From Eledone cirrhosa (lineage: Eukaryota; Mollusca; Cephalopoda; Octopoda; Eledonidae), in the NCBI GenBank assembly GCA_964016885.1, contig OZ024744.1, positions 23,668,798 to 23,732,797 on the forward strand: a stretch of 64,000 nucleotides of DNA, read 5' to 3'. Below the pieces are notes generated by a model. That model saw only the letters and a program-made list of their open reading frames with translations, was not told where the DNA came from and did no database searches. A program made the translations under genes and the position numbers. Shown one piece after another: positions 1 through 12,170 of the stretch (the stretch's first letter is position 1; each line of letters starts with the position of its first letter).

Positions 1-34
1 AACTGACTCGTTTTAACAACAGTTGAATCTTCAA
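1..34 (+). repeat. Monomer class A with TTCAA end (representative)
   Basis: This is a class A head (AACTGACTCG) with the last bases CTTCAA instead of the usual CTTAAG, which removes the AflII-type palindrome. The variant is common, and where I traced it the next monomer is class B, so the junction reads CTTCAAATAAAACTCG. Very often it directly follows the GTTCAACC monomer. It is one of the most useful phase markers for aligning higher-order copies. Confidence 0.9.
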
Positions 35-68
35 ATAAAACTCGTTTTAACAACAGTTGAATCTTAAG

Positions 69-102
69 AACTGACTCGTTTTAACAACAGCTGAATCTTA
101 AG
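69..102 (+). repeat. Monomer class A with CAGCTG core (representative)
   Basis: Class A head AACTGACTCG, with the core CAGTTG changed to CAGCTG at 88-93. The change creates a 6-bp palindrome (PvuII site, E-box type). The variant is very frequent and usually sits between two class B monomers or after the ACATTTG monomer. A related rare variant reads CAGATG (as in the monomer at about 4.8 kb) and another CAGGCG (54.9 and 62.7 kb). Confidence 0.9.
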
Positions 103-136
103 ATAAAACTCGTTTTAACAACAGTTGAATCTTAAG
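103..136 (+). repeat. Monomer class B, standard form (representative)
   Basis: The head is ATAAAA in place of AACTGA; the remaining 28 bp equal class A. When a class B monomer follows a CTTAAG-ended monomer, the junction forms the 10-bp perfect palindrome ATCTTAAGAT. In many stretches classes A and B alternate, which hints at an old 68-bp dimer beneath the larger blocks. That last point is an inference from the order of heads. Confidence 0.9.
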
Positions 137-170
137 ATAAAACTCGTTTTAACAACAGTTGAATCTTAAG

Positions 171-204
171 AACTGACTCATTTTAACAACAGTTGAATCT
201 TAAG
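171..204 (+). repeat. Monomer class A with CTCATTTT (CpG lost)
   Basis: Class A head, but the CTCG before the T-run is CTCA, so the monomer's only CpG is lost. It is usually followed by a monomer with head AACTGATTCG (here at 205-238). The pair recurs throughout the window, for example near 5.94, 8.49, 16.19, 33.9 and 62.27 kb. It therefore behaves as a fixed barcode unit and not as scattered independent mutation. Confidence 0.85.
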
Positions 205-306
205 AACTGATTCGTTTTAACAACAGTTGAATCTTAAGATAAAACTCGTTTTAACAACAGTTGAATCTTAAGAACTGACTCGTTTTAACAACAGCTGAAT
301 CTTAAG

Positions 307-339
307 ATAAAACTCGTTTTACAACAGTTGAATCTTAAG
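307..339 (+). repeat. 33-bp monomer with GTTTTACAACAG
   Basis: A class B monomer lacking one A in the TTTTAACAAC segment, giving 33 bp. It typically follows the CAGCTG monomer and precedes either the ATAAACAGTTCAACC form (here) or an AACTGATTCG monomer (for example at about 11.45 kb). It recurs across the window and is copied along with its neighbours. Confidence 0.88.
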
Positions 340-509
340 AACTGACTCGTTTTATAAACAGTTCAACCTTAAGAACTGACTCGTTTTAACAACAGTTGAA
401 TCTTCAAACAAAACTCGTTTTAACAACAGTTGAATCTTCAAATAAAACTCGTTTTAACAACAGTTGAATCTTAAGAACTGATTCGTTTTAACAACAGCTG
501 AATCGTAAG

Positions 510-542
510 ATAAACTCGTTTTAACAACAGTTGAATCTTAAG
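510..542 (+). repeat. 33-bp monomer with ATAAACTCG head
   Basis: A class B head with one A missing (ATAAACTCG instead of ATAAAACTCG), 33 bp. It nearly always follows an AACTGATTCG...CAGCTG monomer and precedes the ATAAACCTCG/ACATTTG monomer, so the three travel as a cassette. A sub-lineage reads CTCGTATTAAC (for example near 2.35, 10.66, 14.33, 48.39 and 57.35 kb). Confidence 0.88.
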
Positions 543-576
543 ATAAACCTCGTTTTAACAACATTTGAATCTTAAG
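543..576 (+). repeat. Monomer with ATAAACCTCG head and ACATTTG core
   Basis: The head is ATAAACCTCG and the core CAGTTG is replaced by CATTTG. It follows the 33-bp ATAAACTCG monomer in most copies. Sub-lineages differ in the preceding monomer's tail (CTTAACATAAACC at 2.4, 5.0, 7.5, 11.5 and 15.2 kb and elsewhere) and in what follows (CTTAAAAACTG, CTTAAAAATTTAC or CTTAAAAAGTTAC). These make good markers of block ancestry. Confidence 0.88.
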
Positions 577-746
577 AACTGACTCGTTTTAACAACAGCT
601 GAATCTTAAGATAAAACTCGTTTTAACAACAGTTGAATCTTAAGAACTTACTCGTCTTATCAACAGTTCAACCTTAAGAACTGACTCGTTTTAACAACAG
701 TTGAATCTTCAAATAAAACTCGTTTTAACAACAGTTGAATCTTCAA

Positions 747-814
747 ATAAAACTCGTTTTAACAACAGTTGAATATTATGATAAAACTCATTTTAACAAC
801 AGTTGATTCTTAAG
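747..814 (+). repeat. Two-monomer variant unit ATTATG + CTCATTTT/GATTCTTAAG
   Basis: The first monomer (747-780) ends GAATATTATG; the second (781-814) has CTCATTTT and ends GTTGATTCTTAAG. The pair occurs as a unit dozens of times. Sub-lineages carry ATGATGAAACTCATT with CAGCTGATTC (for example 4.40, 6.95, 10.92, 14.58 kb), ATGATAAACCTCATT (34.7, 37.5, 40.3 kb), or a 1-bp-shorter CTCATTTAAC form. Confidence 0.9.
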
Positions 815-916
815 ATAAAACTCGTTTTAACAATAGTTGAATGTTAAGAACTGGTTCGTTTTAACAACAGTTGGATCTTAAGAACTGACTCGTTTTAACA
901 ACAGCTGAATCTTAAG

Positions 917-984
917 ATAAAATTCGTTTTAACAATAGTTGAATGTTAAGAACTGGTTCGTTTTAACAACAGTTGGATCTTAAG
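917..984 (+). repeat. Two-monomer variant unit AATAGTTGAATG + GGTTCG/TTGGATC
   Basis: The first monomer (917-950) has ATTCG and AACAATAGTTGAATGTTAAG; the second (951-984) begins AACTGGTTCG and ends TTGGATCTTAAG. The pair occurs more than 40 times in the window and serves as a clear higher-order landmark. In some blocks the first monomer has been deleted and the TTGGATC tail is fused to a class B head (see 32541-32574). Confidence 0.9.
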
Positions 985-1052
985 ATAAAACTCGTTTTAA
1001 CAACAGTTGAATCTTAAGAACTGACTCGTTTTAACAACAGTTGAATCTTAAG

Positions 1053-1086
1053 AACTGACTCGTTTTATCAACAGTTCAACCTTAAG
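1053..1086 (+). repeat. Monomer with GTTTTATCAACAGTTCAACC (landmark variant)
   Basis: Class A head, then TTATCAACAG, then GTTCAACCTTAAG in place of GTTGAATCTTAAG. It is the most diverged common monomer. It is almost always followed by a class A monomer ending TTCAA. Intervals between copies vary (about 160 to over 800 bp) but repeat in the same series within duplicated blocks. Sub-variants: CGTCTTATC, GTTTTATAAAC, and tails CCTGAAG or CCTTAATAACTG. Confidence 0.9.
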
Positions 1087-1934
1087 AACTGACTCGTTTT
1101 AACAACAGTTGAATCTTCAAATAAAACTCGTTTTAACAACAGTTGAATCTTAAGAACTGATTCGTTTTAACAACTGCTGAATCTTAAGATAAACCCGTAT
1201 TAACAACAGTTGAATCGTAAGATAAACCTCGTTTTAACAACATTTGAATCTTAAGAACTAACTCGTTTTAACAACAGCTGAATCTTAAGATAAAACTCGT
1301 TTTAACAACAGTTGAATCTTAAGAACTGACTCGTTTTATCAACAGTTCAACCTTAAGAACTGACTCGTTTTAACAACAGTTGAATCTTCAAATAAAACTC
1401 GTTTTAACAACAGTTGAATCTTAAGATAACACTCGTTTTAACAACAGTTGAATCTTAAGATAAAACTCGTTTTAACAACAGTGGAATCTTAAGAACTGAC
1501 TCGTTTTAATAACAGTTGAATCTTAAGATAAAACTCGTTTTAACAACAGTTGAATCTTAAGAACTGACTCGTTTTAACAACAGCTGAATCTTAAGATAAA
1601 ACTCGTTTTAACAAAAGCTGAATCTTAAGATAAACTCGTTTTAACAACAGTTGAATCTTAAGATAAACCTCGTTTTAACAACATTTGAATCTTAAGAACT
1701 GACTCGTTTTAACAACAGCTGAATCTTAAGATAAAACTCGTTTTAACAACAGTTGAATCTTAAGAACTGACTCGTCTTATCAACAGTTCAACCTTAAGAA
1801 CTGACTCGTTTTAACAACAGTTGAATCTTCAAATAAAACTCGTTTTAACAACAGTTGAATCTGCAAATAAAACTCGTTTTAACAACAGTTGAATCTTCAA
1901 ATAAAACTCGTTTTAACAACAGTTGAATATTATG

Positions 1935-1967
1935 ATAAAACTCATTTAACAACAGTTGATTCTTAAG
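1935..1967 (+). repeat. 33-bp CTCATTTAAC form of the GATTC monomer
   Basis: A 1-bp-shorter version of the CTCATTTT/GATTC monomer. It lies shortly after a monomer ending CTGCAAATAAAAC, and the two markers travel together at about 1.9, 3.7, 10.2, 13.9, 16.5, 26.4, 31.7, 47.9 and 56.9 kb. At 16.5 kb it reads CATTTAATAACAG. Copies near 36.7, 41.6 and 45.1 kb keep the CTGCAAAT marker but have the full-length CATTTT, with ACATTTG in the following monomer. Confidence 0.85.
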
Positions 1968-2374
1968 ATAAAACTCGTTTTAACAACAGTTGAATCTTAA
2001 GAACTGACTCGTTTTAACAACAGCTGAATCTTAAGATAAAACTCGTTTTAACAACAGTTGAATCTTAAGATAAAATTCGTTTTAACAATAGTTGAATGTT
2101 AAGAACTGGTTCGTTTTAACAACAGTTGGATCTTAAGATAAAACTCGTTTTAACAACAGTTGAATCTTAAGAACTGACTCGTTTTAACAACAGTTGAATC
2201 TTAAGAACTGACTCGTTTTATCAACAGTTCAACCTTAAGAACTGAGTCGTTTTAACAACAGTTGAATCTTCAAATAAAACTCGTTTTAACAACAGTTGAA
2301 TCTTAAGAACTGATTCGTTTTAACAACAGCTGAATCTTAAGATAAACTCGTATTAACAACAGTTGAATCTTAAG

Positions 2375-2407
2375 ATAAACTCGTTTTAACAACAGCTGAA
2401 TCTTAAG
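2375..2407 (+). repeat. Chimeric 33-bp monomer at a block junction
   Basis: An ATAAACTCG (33-bp class) head is joined to a CAGCTG tail, a combination not expected in the usual cassette, and is followed by a second ATAAACTCG monomer (2408-2440). Left of it the order matches the 8.3-10.7 kb block. Right of it the order matches the block at about 4.93 kb, with the CTTAACATAAACC and CTTAAAAACTG sub-lineage. This is best read as an exchange breakpoint. Confidence 0.7.
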
Positions 2408-4274
2408 ATAAACTCGTTTTAACAACAGTTGAATCTTAACATAAACCTCGTTTTAACAACATTTGAATCTTAAAAACTGACTCGTTTTAACAACAGCTTA
2501 ATCTTAAGATAAAACTCGTTTTAACAACAGTTGAATCTTAAGAACTGACTCGTTTTATCAACAGTTCAACCTTAAGAACTGACTCGTTTTAACAACAGTT
2601 GAATCTTCAAATAAAACTCGTTTTAACAACAGTTGAATATTATGATAAAACTCATTTTAACAACAGTTGATTCTTAAGAACTGACTCGTTTTAACAACAG
2701 TTGAATCTTAAGAACTAACTCGTTTTATCAACAGTTCAACCTTAAGAACTGACTCGTTTTAACAACAGTTGAATCTTCAAATAAAACTCGTTTTAACAAC
2801 AGTTGAATCTTAAGAACTGACTCGTTTTAACAACAGCTGAATCTTAAGATAAAACTCGTTTTAACGACAGTTGAATCTAACGAACTGACTCGTTTTATGA
2901 ACAGTTCAACATTAAGAACTGACTCATTTTAACAACAGTTGAATCTTCAAATAAAACTCGTTTTAACAACAGTTGAATCTTAAGAACTGATTCGTTTTAA
3001 CAACAGCTGAATCTTAAGATAAACTCGTTTTAACAACAGTTGAATCTTAAGATAAACCTCGTTTTAACAACATTTGAATCTTAAGAACTGACTCGTTTTA
3101 ACAACAGCTGCATCTTAAGATAAAACTCGTTTTAACAACAGTTGAATCCTAAGAACTGACTCGTTTTATCAACAGTTCAACCTGAAGAACTGACTCGTTT
3201 TAACAACAGTTGAATCTTCAAATAAAACTCGTTTTAACAACAGTTGAATCTTAAGAACTGACTCGTTTTAACAACAGTTGAATCTTAAGATAAAACTCGT
3301 TTTAACAACAGCTGAATCTTAAGATAAAACTCGTTTTAACAACAGTTGAATCTTAAGATAAAACTCGTTTTAACAACAGTTGAATCTTAAGAACTGACTC
3401 ATTTTAACAACAGTTGAATCTTAAGAACTGATTCGTTTTAACAACAGTTGAATCTTCAAATAAAACTCGTTTTAACAACAGCTGAATCTTAAGATAAAAC
3501 TCGTTTTACAACAGTTGAATCTTAAGAACTGACTCGTTTTATAAACAGTTCAACCTTAAGAACTGACTCGTTTTAACAACAGTTGAATCTTCAAATAAAA
3601 CTCGTTTTAACAACAGTTGAATCTTCAAATAAAACTCGTTTTAACAACAGTTGAATCTGCAAATAAAACTCGTTTTAACAACAGTTGAATCTTCAAATAA
3701 AACTCGTTTTAACAACAGTTGAATATTATGATAAAACTCATTTAACAACAGTTGATTCTTAAGATAAAACTCGTTTTAACAACAGTTGAATCTTAAGAAC
3801 TGACTCGTTTTAACAACAGCTGAATCTTAAGATAAAACTCGTTTTAACAACAGTTGAATCTTAAGATAAAATTCGTTTTAACAATAGTTGAATGTTAAGA
3901 ACTGGTTCGTTTTAACAACAGTTGGATCTTAAGATAAAACTCGTTTTAACAACAGTTGAATCTTAAGAACTGACTCGTTTTAACAACAGTTGAATCTTAA
4001 GAACTGACTCGTTTTATCAACAGTTCAACCTTAAGAACTGAGTCGTTTTAACAACAGTTGAATCTTCAAATAAAACTCGTTTTAACAACAGTTGAATCTT
4101 AAGAACTGATTCGTTTTAACAACAGCTGAATCTTAAGATAAACTCGTATTAACAACAGTTGAATCTTAAGATAAACCTCGTTTTAACAACATTTGAATCT
4201 TAAGAACTGACTCGTTTTAACAACAGCTGAATCTTAAGATAAAACTCGTTTTAACAACAGTTGATTCTTAAGAA

Positions 4275-6819
4275 CTGACTCGTTTTATCAACAGTTCAAC
4301 CTTAAGAACTGACTCGTTTTAACAACAGTTGAATCTTCAAATAAAACTCGTTTTAACAACAGTTGAATCTTCAAATAAAACTCGTTTTAACAACAGTTGA
4401 ATATTATGATGAAACTCATTTTAACAACAGCTGATTCTTAAGATAAAACTCGTTTTAACAACAGTTGAATCTTAAGAACTGACTCGTTTTAACAACAGCT
4501 GAATCTTAAGATAAAACTCGTTTTAACAACAGTTGAATCTTAAGATAAAATTCGTTTTAACAATAGTTGAATGTTAAGAACTGGTTCGTTTTAACAACAG
4601 TTGGATCTTAAGATAAAACTGGTTTTAACAACAGTTGAATCTTAAGAACTGACTCGTTTTAACAACAGTTGAATCTTAAGAACTGACTCGTTTTAACAAC
4701 AGTTGAATCTTAAGATAAAACTCGTTTTAACAACAGTTGAATCTTAAAAACTGACTCATTTTAACAACAGTTGAATCTTAAGAACTGATTCGTTTTAACA
4801 ACAGATGAATCTTAAGATAAAACTCGTTTTAACAACAGTTGAATCTTAAGAACTGACTCGTTTTAACAACAGCTGAATCTTAAGATAAAACTCGTTTTAC
4901 AACAGTTGAATCTTAAGAACTGATTCGTTTTAACAACAGCTGAATCTTAAGATAAACTCGTTTTAACAACAGTTGAATCTTAACATAAACCTCGTTTTAA
5001 CAACATTTGAATCTTAAAAACTGACTCGTTTTAACAACAGCTGAATCTTAAGATAAAACTCGTTTTAACAACAGTTGAATCTTAAGAACTGACTCGTTTT
5101 ATCAACAGTTCAACCTTAAGAACTGACTCGTTTTAACAACAGTTGAATCTTCAAATAAAACTCGTTTTAACAACAGTTGAATATTATGATAAAACTCATT
5201 TTAACAACAGTTGATTCTTAAGATAAAACTCGTTTTAACAACAGTTGAATCTTAAGAACTGACTCGTTTTAACAACAGTTGAATCTTAAGAACTAACTCG
5301 TTTTATCAACAGTTCAACCTTAAGAACTGACTCGTTTTAACAACAGTTGAATCTTCAAATAAAACTCGTTTTAACAACAGTTGAATCTTAAGAACTGACT
5401 CGTTTTAACAACAGCTGAATCTTAAGATAAAACTCGTTTTAACGACAGTTGAATCTAACGAACTGACTCGTTTTATCAACAGTTCAACCTTAAGAACTGA
5501 CTCATTTTAACAACAGTTGAATCTTCAAATAAAACTCGTTTTAACAACAGTTGAATCTTAAGAACTGATTCGTTTTAACAACAGCTGAATCTTAAGATAA
5601 ACTCGTTTTAACAACAGTTGAATCTTAAGATAAACCTCGTTTTAACAACATTTGAATCTTAAGAACTGACTCGTTTTAACAACAGCTGCATCTTAAGATA
5701 AAACTCGTTTTAACAACAGTTGAATCCTAAGAACTGACTCGTTTTATCAACAGTTCAACCTGAAGAACTGACTCGTTTTAACAACAGTTGAATCTTCAAA
5801 TAAAACTCGTTTTAACAACAGTTGAATCTTAAGAACTGACTCGTTTTAACAACAGCTGAATCTTAAGATAAAACTCGTTTTAACAACAGTTGAATCTTAA
5901 GATAAAACTCGTTTTAACAACAGTTGAATCTTAAGAACTGACTCATTTTAACAACAGTTGAATCTTAAGAACTGATTCGTTTTAACAACAGTTGAATCTT
6001 AAGATAAAACTCGTTTTAACAACAGTTGAATCTTAAGAACTGACTCGTTTTAACAACAGCTGAATCTTAAGATAAAACTCGTTTTACAACAGTTGAATCT
6101 TAAGAACTGACTCGTTTTATAAACAGTTCAACCTTAAGAACTGACTCGTTTTAACAACAGTTGAATCTTCAAACAAAACTCGTTTTAACAACAGTTGAAT
6201 CTTCAAATAAAACTCGTTTTAACAACAGTTGAATCTTAAGAACTGATTCGTTTTAACAACAGCTGAATCGTAAGATAAACTCGTTTTAACAACAGTTGAA
6301 TCTTAAGATAAACCTCGTTTTAACAACATTTGAATCTTAAGAACTGACTCGTTTTAACAACAGCTGAATCTTAAGATAAAACTCGTTTTAACAACAGTTG
6401 AATCTTAAGAACTTACTCGTCTTATCAACAGTTCAACCTTAAGAACTGACTCGTTTTAACAACAGTTGAATCTTCAAATAAAACTCGTTTTAACAACAGT
6501 TGAATCTTCAAATAAAACTCGTTTTAACAACAGTTGAATATTATGATAAAACTCATTTTAACAACAGTTGATTCTTAAGATAAAACTCGTTTTAACAATA
6601 GTTGAATGTTAAGAACTGGTTCGTTTTAACAACAGTTGGATCTTAAGAACTGACTCGTTTTAACAACAGCTGAATCTTAAGATAAAATTCGTTTTAACAA
6701 TAGTTGAATGTTAAGAACTGGTTCGTTTTAACAACAGTTGGATCTTAAGATAAAACTCGTTTTAACAACAGTTGAATCTTAAGAACTGACTCGTTTTAAC
6801 AACAGTTGAATCTTAAGAA
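4275..6819 (+). repeat. 2,545-bp higher-order block, first tandem copy
   Basis: The order of variants from about 4275 to 6915 repeats at 6820 to 9460 with offset 2,545. CTTCAAACAAAAC (6170 and 8715) and the ATTTGAATCTTAAAAA junction (5005 and 7550) confirm the offset. An older relative lies at about 2.4-3.6 kb, with offset 2,544-2,578 and several one-monomer indels. Edges are approximate because they were placed by eye. Confidence 0.8.
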
Positions 6820-9364
6820 CTGACTCGTTTTATCAACAGTTCAACCTTAAGAACTGACTCGTTTTAACAACAGTTGAATCTTCAAATAAAACTCGTTTTA
6901 ACAACAGTTGAATCTTCAAATAAAACTCGTTTTAACAACAGTTGAATATTATGATGAAACTCATTTTAACAACAGCTGATTCTTAAGATAAAACTCGTTT
7001 TAACAACAGTTGAATCTTAAGAACTGACTCGTTTTAACAACAGCTGAATCTTAAGATAAAACTCGTTTTAACAACAGTTGAATCTTAAGATAAAATTCGT
7101 TTTAACAATAGTTGAATGTTAAGAACTGGTTCGTTTTAACAACAGTTGGATCTTAAGATAAAACTGGTTTTAACAACAGTTGAATCTTAAGAACTGACTC
7201 GTTTTAACAACAGTTGAATCTTAAGAACTGACTCGTTTTAACAACAGTTGAATCTTAAGATAAAACTCGTTTTAACAACAGTTGAATCTTAAAAACTGAC
7301 TCATTTTAACAACAGTTGAATCTTAAGAACTGATTCGTTTTAACAACAGATGAATCTTAAGATAAAACTCGTTTTAACAACAGTTGAATCTTAAGAACTG
7401 ACTCGTTTTAACAACAGCTGAATCTTAAGATAAAACTCGTTTTACAACAGTTGAATCTTAAGAACTGATTCGTTTTAACAACAGCTGAATCTTAAGATAA
7501 ACTCGTTTTAACAACAGTTGAATCTTAACATAAACCTCGTTTTAACAACATTTGAATCTTAAAAACTGACTCGTTTTAACAACAGCTGAATCTTAAGATA
7601 AAACTCGTTTTAACAACAGTTGAATCTTAAGAACTGACTCGTTTTATCAACAGTTCAACCTTAAGAACTGACTCGTTTTAACAACAGTTGAATCTTCAAA
7701 TAAAACTCGTTTTAACAACAGTTGAATATTATGATAAAACTCATTTTAACAACAGTTGATTCTTAAGATAAAACTCGTTTTAACAACAGTTGAATCTTAA
7801 GAACTGACTCGTTTTAACAACAGTTGAATCTTAAGAACTAACTCGTTTTATCAACAGTTCAACCTTAAGAACTGACTCGTTTTAACAACAGTTGAATCTT
7901 CAAATAAAACTCGTTTTAACAACAGTTGAATCTTAAGAACTGACTCGTTTTAACAACAGCTGAATCTTAAGATAAAACTCGTTTTAACGACAGTTGAATC
8001 TAACGAACTGACTCGTTTTATCAACAGTTCAACCTTAAGAACTGACTCATTTTAACAACAGTTGAATCTTCAAATAAAACTCGTTTTAACAACAGTTGAA
8101 TCTTAAGAACTGATTCGTTTTAACAACAGCTGAATCTTAAGATAAACTCGTTTTAACAACAGTTGAATCTTAAGATAAACCTCGTTTTAACAACATTTGA
8201 ATCTTAAGAACTGACTCGTTTTAACAACAGCTCCATCTTAAGATAAAACTCGTTTTAACAACAGTTGAATCCTAAGAACTGACTCGTTTTATCAACAGTT
8301 CAACCTGAAGAACTGACTCGTTTTAACAACAGTTGAATCTTCAAATAAAACTCGTTTTAACAACAGTTGAATCTTAAGAACTGACTCGTTTTAACAACAG
8401 CTGAATCTTAAGATAAAACTCGTTTTAACAACAGTTGAATCTTAAGATAAAACTCGTTTTAACAACAGTTGAATCTTAAGAACTGACTCATTTTAACAAC
8501 AGTTGAATCTTAAGAACTGATTCGTTTTAACAACAGTTGAATCTTAAGATAAAACTCGTTTTAACAACAGTTGAATCTTAAGAACTGACTCGTTTTAACA
8601 ACAGCTGAATCTTAAGATAAAACTCGTTTTACAACAGTTGAATCTTAAGAACTGACTCGTTTTATAAACAGTTCAACCTTAAGAACTGACTCGTTTTAAC
8701 AACAGTTGAATCTTCAAACAAAACTCGTTTTAACAACAGTTGAATCTTCAAATAAAACTCGTTTTAACAACAGTTGAATCTTAAGAACTGATTCGTTTTA
8801 ACAACAGCTGAATCGTAAGATAAACTCGTTTTAACAACAGTTGAATCTTAAGATAAACCTCGTTTTAACAACATTTGAATCTTAAGAACTGACTCGTTTT
8901 AACAACAGCTGAATCTTAAGATAAAACTCGTTTTAACAACAGTTGAATCTTAAGAACTTACTCGTCTTATCAACAGTTCAACCTTAAGAACTGACTCGTT
9001 TTAACAACAGTTGAATCTTCAAATAAAACTCGTTTTAACAACAGTTGAATCTTCAAATAAAACTCGTTTTAACAACAGTTGAATATTATGATAAAACTCA
9101 TTTTAACAACAGTTGATTCTTAAGATAAAACTCGTTTTAACAATAGTTGAATGTTAAGAACTGGTTCGTTTTAACAACAGTTGGATCTTAAGAACTGACT
9201 CGTTTTAACAACAGCTGAATCTTAAGATAAAATTCGTTTTAACAATAGTTGAATGTTAAGAACTGGTTCGTTTTAACAACAGTTGGATCTTAAGATAAAA
9301 CTCGTTTTAACAACAGTTGAATCTTAAGAACTGACTCGTTTTAACAACAGTTGAATCTTAAGAA
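6820..9364 (+). repeat. 2,545-bp higher-order block, second tandem copy
   Basis: Direct tandem copy of 4275-6819. The join near 6.82-6.92 kb shows as a change of partner: left of about 6915 the order follows the 0-1.15 kb block, right of it the order follows 4.36 kb onward. One difference noticed between the two copies is CAGCTCCATC at about 8.23 kb against CAGCTGCATC at about 5.69 kb. Confidence 0.8.
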
Positions 9365-12070
9365 CTGACTCGTTTTATCAACAGTTCAACCTTAAGAACT
9401 GACTCGTTTTAACAACAGTTGAATCTTCAAATAAAACTCGTTTTAACAACAGTTGAATCTTAAGAACTGATTCGTTTTAACAACTGCTGAATCTTAAGAT
9501 AAACCCGTATTAACAACAGTTGAATCGTAAGATAAACCTCGTTTTAACAACATTTGAATCTTAAGAACTAACTCGTTTTAACAACAGCTGAATCTTAAGA
9601 TAAAACTCGTTTTAACAACAGTTGAATCTTAAGAACTGACTCGTTTTATCAACAGTTCAACCTTAAGAACTGACTCGTTTTAACAACAGTTGAATCTTCA
9701 AATAAAACTCGTTTTAACAACAGTTGAATCTTAAGATAAAACTCGTTTTAACAACAGTTGAATCTTAAGATAAAACTCGTTTTAACAACAGTGGAATCTT
9801 AAGAACTGACTCGTTTTAATAACAGTTGAATCTTAAGATAAAACTCGTTTTAACAACAGTTGAATCTTAAGAACTGACTCGTTTTAACAACAGCTGAATC
9901 TTAAGATAAAACTCGTTTTAACAAAAGCTGAATCTTAAGATAAACTCGTTTTAACAACAGTTGAATCTTAAGATAAACCTCGTTTTAACAACATTTGAAT
10001 CTTAAGAACTGACTCGTTTTAACAACAGCTGAATCTTAAGATAAAACTCGTTTTAACAACAGTTGAATCTTAAGAACTGACTCGTCTTATCAACAGTTCA
10101 ACCTTAAGAACTGACTCGTTTTAACAACAGTTGAATCTTCAAATAAAACTCGTTTTAACAACAGTTGAATCTGCAAATAAAACTCGTTTTAACAACAGTT
10201 GAATCTTCAAATAAAACTCGTTTTAACAACAGTTGAATATTATGATAAAACTCATTTAACAACAGTTGATTCTTAAGATAAAACTCGTTTTAACAACAGT
10301 TGAATCTTAAGAACTGACTCGTTTTAACAACAGCTGAATCTTAAGATAAAACTCGTTTTAACAACAGTTGAATCTTAAGATAAAATTCGTTTTAACAATA
10401 GTTGAATGTTAAGAACTGGTTCGTTTTAACAACAGTTGGATCTTAAGATAAAACTCGTTTTAACAACAGTTGAATCTTAAGAACTGACTCGTTTTAACAA
10501 CAGTTGAATCTTAAGAACTGACTCGTTTTATCAACAGTTCAACCTTAAGAACTGAGTCGTTTTAACAACAGTTGAATCTTCAAATAAAACTCGTTTTAAC
10601 AACAGTTGAATCTTAAGAACTGATTCGTTTTAACAACAGCTGAATCTTAAGATAAACTCGTATTAACAACAGTTGAATCTTAAGATAAACCTCGTTTTAA
10701 CAACATTTGAATCTTAAGAACTGACTCGTTTTAACAACAGCTGAATCTTAAGATAAAACTCGTTTTAACAACAGTTGATTCTTAAGAACTGACTCGTTTT
10801 ATCAACAGTTCAACCTTAAGAACTGACTCGTTTTAACAACAGTTGAATCTTCAAATAAAACTCGTTTTAACAACAGTTGAATCTTCAAATAAAACTCGTT
10901 TTAACAACAGTTGAATATTATGATGAAACTCATTTTAACAACAGCTGATTCTTAAGATAAAACTCGTTTTAACAACAGTTGAATCTTAAGAACTGACTCG
11001 TTTTAACAACAGCTGAATCTTAACATAAAACTCGTTTTAACAACAGTTGAAACTTAAGATAAAATTCGTTTTAACAATAGTTGAATGTTAAGAACTGGTT
11101 CGTTTTAACAACAGTTGGATCTTAAGATAAAACTGGTTTTAACAACAGTTGAATCTTAAGAACTGACTCGTTTTAACAACAGTTGAAGCTTAAGAACTGA
11201 CTCGTTTTAACAACAGTTGAATCTTAAGATAAAACTCGTTTTAACAACAGCTGAATCTTAAGATAAAACTCGTTTTAACAACAGTTGAATCTTAAAAACT
11301 GACTCATTTTAACAACAGTTGAATCTTAAGAACTGATTCGTTTTAACAACAGATGAATCTTAAGATAAGACTCGTTTTAACAACAGTTGAATCTTAAGAA
11401 CTGACTCGTTTTAACAACAGCTGAATCTTAAGATAAAACTCGTTTTACAACAGTTGAATCTTAAGAACTGATTCGTTTTAACAACAGCTGAATCATAAGA
11501 TAAACTCGTTTTAACAACAGTTGAATCTTAACATAAACCTCGTTTTAACAACATTTGAATCTTAAAAACTGACTCGGTTTAACAACAGCTGAATCTTAAG
11601 ATAAAACTCGTTTTAACAACAGTTGAATCTTAAGAACTGACTCGTTTTATCAACAGTTCAACCTTAAGAACTGACTCGTTTTAACAACAGTTGAATCTTC
11701 AAATAAAACTCGTTTTAACAACAGTTGAATATTATGATAAAACTCATTTTAACAACAGTTGATTCTTAAGATAAAACTCGTTTTAACAACAGTTGAATCT
11801 TAAGAACTGACTCGTTTTAACAACAGTTGAATCTTAAGAACTAACTCGTTTTATCAACAGTTCAACCTTAAGAACTGACTCGTTTTAACAACAGTTGAAT
11901 CTTCAAATAAAACTCGTTTTAACAACAGTTGAATCTTAAGAACTGACTCGTTTTAACAACAGCTGAATCTTAAGATAAAACTCGTTTTAACGACAGTTGA
12001 ATCTTACGAACTGACTCGTTTTATCAACAGTTCAACCTTAAGAACTGACTCATTTTAACAACAGTTGAAT
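8505..12070 (+). repeat. 3,664-bp higher-order block, first copy
   Basis: Repeats at about 12170-15735 with offset 3,664, checked at CTTCAAACAAAAC (8715 and 12379), CAACTGCTGA (9481 and 13145), CTGCAAA (10171 and 13835) and the AAGCTT variant (11186 and 14850). By eye I noticed only one substitution (GAATCATAAG at about 11.49 kb against GAATCTTAAG), so this is probably among the youngest duplications in the window. Confidence 0.85.
11161..11194 (+). repeat. Monomer with GAAGCTTAAG (HindIII variant), lineage marker
   Basis: A T-to-G change in GAATCTTAAG makes GAAGCTTAAG and an AAGCTT site at 11186-11191. The only other copies I noticed are at 14850-14855 and 17462-17467, spaced exactly 3,664 and 2,612. 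One mutation therefore marks descent through both duplications. Confidence 0.85.
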
Positions 12071-12170
12071 CTTAAGAACTAACTCGTTTTATCAACAGTT
12101 CAACCTTAAGAACTGACTCGTTTTAACAACAGTTGAATCTTCAAATAAAACTCGTTTTAACAACAGTTGA
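12043..12170 (+). repeat. Junction segment between the two 3,664-bp copies
   Basis: The monomer 12043-12076 has CTCATTTT but ends CTTAAG, where its counterpart at 15.71-15.74 kb ends CTTCAA. It is followed by AACTAACTCG and a GTTCAACC monomer that duplicate sequence near 11.83-11.92 kb. The order from about 12170 then resumes that of 8.51 kb. A short, locally copied filler at the breakpoint is the simplest reading. Confidence 0.65.

Larger units (their letters stand above)
1..2376 (+). repeat. Higher-order block, copy recurring at offset 8,310
   Basis: Variant order here matches 8311 to about 10686. Checked at rare markers: CTTCAAACAAAAC at 405 and 8715, CAACTGCTGA at 1171 and 9481, CTGCAAA at 1861 and 10171, all exactly 8,310 apart. 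The first about 1,150 bp also match 5766 to about 6915 (CTTCAAACAAAAC at 6170, offset 5,765). A substitution seen between copies is GATAACACTCG at about 1.43 kb against GATAAAACTCG at 9.74 kb. The match ends at the chimeric monomer 2375-2407. Confidence 0.85.
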